From the NCBI GenBank assembly GCA_947175655.1, contig CAMWNQ010000089.1:1-7187 (forward strand): 7,187 nt of DNA, written 5' to 3'. The notes under the pieces were generated by a model. That model was not told the DNA's origin. It was given only the letters and a program-made list of their open reading frames with translations, and made no database searches. Source of the stretch: an uncultured Clostridia bacterium. GTDB taxonomy: Bacteria; Bacillota; Clostridia; Oscillospirales; Ruminococcaceae. Positions 5,695 through 7,187 of this stretch are shown here, in pieces. Each line of letters starts with the position of its first letter. Position 1 is the stretch's first letter. The translations under genes were made by a program, and so were the position numbers.

Positions 5695-6927
5695 ATGATA
5701 GAAAATCAGATAAATGCTGATATAGCAATCATTGGCGGAGGAGCTTCCGGAATTTGTTCGGCAATATCTGCTAAAATGACAGATAAAAATTTAAAGATAG
5801 TTGTACTTGAAAAATTAAAAAGAGTTGGAACAAAAATATTGTCTACCGGAAACGGAAGATGTAATTTAGGTAATAAAAATATATCAGAAAAATTTTTTCA
5901 CGGAAGTATAAAGAATTTAATGGAGATAATCAGCAGTATTGATACAGAGGACTTTTTTAATTCTGTCGGACTTCTTTGCAGAACTGATTCAGAAGGCAGA
6001 ATATATCCATATAGTAACCGTGCATCATCAGTACTTGATGCTTTAAGAATAAGTCTTAAAAATCTTGATATTTCCGAAATATGCGGATTTGATTTAAAAT
6101 CGATAAAAAAATCAAAAAATAAATTTATTCTTGAATCAGGAGATATGAAAGTCTGTGCAAAAAAAGTTATAGTAGCATCTGGAGGTTATTCATCACCTTC
6201 ACTGGGTACAGACGGAGCAGTTACAGAAATAATTAAAAATCTTGGACATAAAGTTACTGATGTTTATCCTTCACTTACTTCATTTAACTATAAAAACAGC
6301 AATGAATATAAAATTCTTGCCGGAATAAGGGTCAGAGGTTGTGTTACAGCAGAAAGTGGTCGTAAAATTCTTGAAAGTGAAACGGGTGAAATACAGTTTA
6401 CATCTGATTCATTATCAGGAATCTGTATATTTAATCTTTCTCATCTTGTTTCAAAACATAGAAATATCAGAATAAAGATTGATGTTATGCCTGAGAAGTC
6501 TTTTCAGGAAATACTTGATTTCTTATTTTATCTGAAAAAAATTCGCAGAGAATGCAATCTTGAAGATTATCTTACCGGAATTTTTGCAAAAAATCTCGGG
6601 ATATATATTATAAAAAAATCTATAATGAAACCTTTATCTGTAAAAGTATTGGAATTAAGTTCAAATGAAATAAAATCAATAGCCGGACTGATAAAATCGT
6701 TATATATAGAGATTGTTCCGTCTGAAAAGTGGAATACTTCTCAGGTAACGTCAGGCGGAATACATGGTGAATCTGTTAGTAATGATTTGGAATCACTAAT
6801 ATTGAAAGGCATGTATTTTTCCGGAGAAATACTTGATGTTGATGCCATATGCGGAGGATATAATTTAATGTGGGCTTGGTCATCAGGATTATGGGCAGGA
6901 AAAAAATGTGCAGAAAGTTTTAAATAA
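5695..6927 (+). CDS. HI0933/BaiN-family FAD-dependent oxidoreductase
   Basis: This is a cytoplasmic flavoprotein of 410 residues with the full HI0933-type architecture. It has an N-terminal Rossmann FAD motif GGGASG (14-19) ending in E39, then KILSTGNGRCNLGN (47-60), the family hallmark. Near the C-terminus come TSGGIHGESV, a second FAD-contacting segment GEILDVD (377-383), and GGYNLMWAWSSG (387-398). The middle third is the family's inserted domain. Members carry names such as aminoacetone oxidase-like, YhiN or BaiN, but the physiological substrate is unsettled for most; a bile-acid role should not be assumed here. The ATG at 5695 is preferred because the FAD motif then sits at the usual distance. 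An in-frame GTG at 5680 would add five residues but has its nearest AGG 18 bases away. The ribosome site for 5695 is poor (GCGGTG). It is followed by another flavoprotein gene after 24 bp, so the two are probably one operon. Confidence 0.9.
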   Translation: MIENQINADIAIIGGGASGICSAISAKMTDKNLKIVVLEKLKRVGTKILSTGNGRCNLGNKNISEKFFHGSIKNLMEIISSIDTEDFFNSVGLLCRTDSEGRIYPYSNRASSVLDALRISLKNLDISEICGFDLKSIKKSKNKFILESGDMKVCAKKVIVASGGYSSPSLGTDGAVTEIIKNLGHKVTDVYPSLTSFNYKNSNEYKILAGIRVRGCVTAESGRKILESETGEIQFTSDSLSGICIFNLSHLVSKHRNIRIKIDVMPEKSFQEILDFLFYLKKIRRECNLEDYLTGIFAKNLGIYIIKKSIMKPLSVKVLELSSNEIKSIAGLIKSLYIEIVPSEKWNTSQVTSGGIHGESVSNDLESLILKGMYFSGEILDVDAICGGYNLMWAWSSGLWAGKKCAESFK

Positions 6928-6951
6928 TATTTTGAATAATGGAGCTGGAAA

Positions 6952-7187
6952 ATGATAAGAATTAATAATATAAATGTCTCGCTTGATTTTAATTTTGATT
7001 CAGATTCTTTGATTAAATTATGCATAAAGGAACTTAATATTAAAGCAGGTGATATAAAATCCATAAATCTTGCAAAAAAATCGGTTGATGCAAGAAAGAA
7101 AAATAATATTTGCTTTGTAATATCGATTGATGTTGAATTTATAAAATCAATAACTGAAGAAAAAATTTTAAAAAGCAATAAAAATGC
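6952..7187 (+). CDS. N-terminus of a COG2509-like FAD-dependent dehydrogenase (cut by window end)
   Basis: The open frame starts at ATG 6952 with GGAG (6941-6944) 7 bases upstream and runs off the window, giving 78 full codons. The protein begins MIRINNINVSLD, continues with LCIKELNIKAGDIKSINLAKKSVDARKKN split over about residues 24-52, and then FVISIDVEF. This pattern (MIRI start, a helix, an xIKS segment, then SxDARKK followed by a beta strand) is how I remember the N-terminal domain of the uncharacterised FAD-dependent dehydrogenases of COG2509, which comes before their FAD-binding motif. The FAD motif itself lies beyond the window, so the call rests on this domain and on the adjacent HI0933-type gene, a neighbour often seen in Bacillota. 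Co-transcription with the upstream flavoprotein is likely. Confidence 0.7.
   Translation, partial: MIRINNINVSLDFNFDSDSLIKLCIKELNIKAGDIKSINLAKKSVDARKKNNICFVISIDVEFIKSITEEKILKSNKN

Noticed and set aside
6741..7178. Minus-strand 145-codon open frame near the right edge
   Set aside because: It spans the end of the flavoprotein gene and the start of the next one antisense, including conserved GGYN coding; no ribosome site or family resemblance.

Overview
The window looks like chromosomal core or near-core DNA from a low-GC Gram-positive anaerobe, most likely a Clostridia member of the Ruminococcus/Oscillospiraceae type. The evidence is the AT-rich sequence, strong AGGAGG-type ribosome sites, a class-I tetrahydrofolate (THF) riboswitch ahead of an ECF folate S component, and the HI0933/BaiN-like plus COG2509-like flavoprotein pair. 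The genus is inferred from these features, not proven. No mobile element, CRISPR array, tRNA or rRNA was found.

Layout from left to right. (1) 39-1001 (+) is pfkA, an ATP-dependent 6-phosphofructokinase, followed by a perfect AT-rich inverted repeat (1013-1040). (2) 1063-1159 is a THF riboswitch aptamer with a translational expression platform (1173-1234), controlling folT at 1243-1893 (+), an ECF folate-transporter substrate-binding membrane subunit. A hairpin terminator at 1907-1938 follows. (3) 1988-2146 (-) is a small gene for a 52-residue protein with 11 cysteines, one membrane helix and a Cys-Gly repeat tail; it has its own ribosome site and a sigma-A-like promoter. (4) 2326-4692 (+) is a Clp/HSP100 AAA+ unfoldase of ClpC/ClpA type with a ClpP-docking loop but a shortened, non-coiled-coil linker where ClpC normally has its M domain. 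(5) 4659-5549 (-) is a PflX/COG1313-type radical SAM protein whose end overlaps the clp gene by 34 bp tail-to-tail. (6) 5695-6927 (+) is a HI0933/BaiN-family flavoprotein, followed after 24 bp by the start of a second flavoprotein gene (6952 to the window end, COG2509-like). Genes 5 and 6 are transcribed apart from back-to-back promoters whose -35 boxes are one base apart.

The genes cover glycolysis, folate uptake, protein quality control and radical/flavin redox chemistry and do not form one pathway. The best-supported regulation is folate feedback on folT through the riboswitch. The least explained object is the Cys-Gly membrane microprotein, which lies divergent from the Clp unfoldase gene and shares its 179-bp promoter region.
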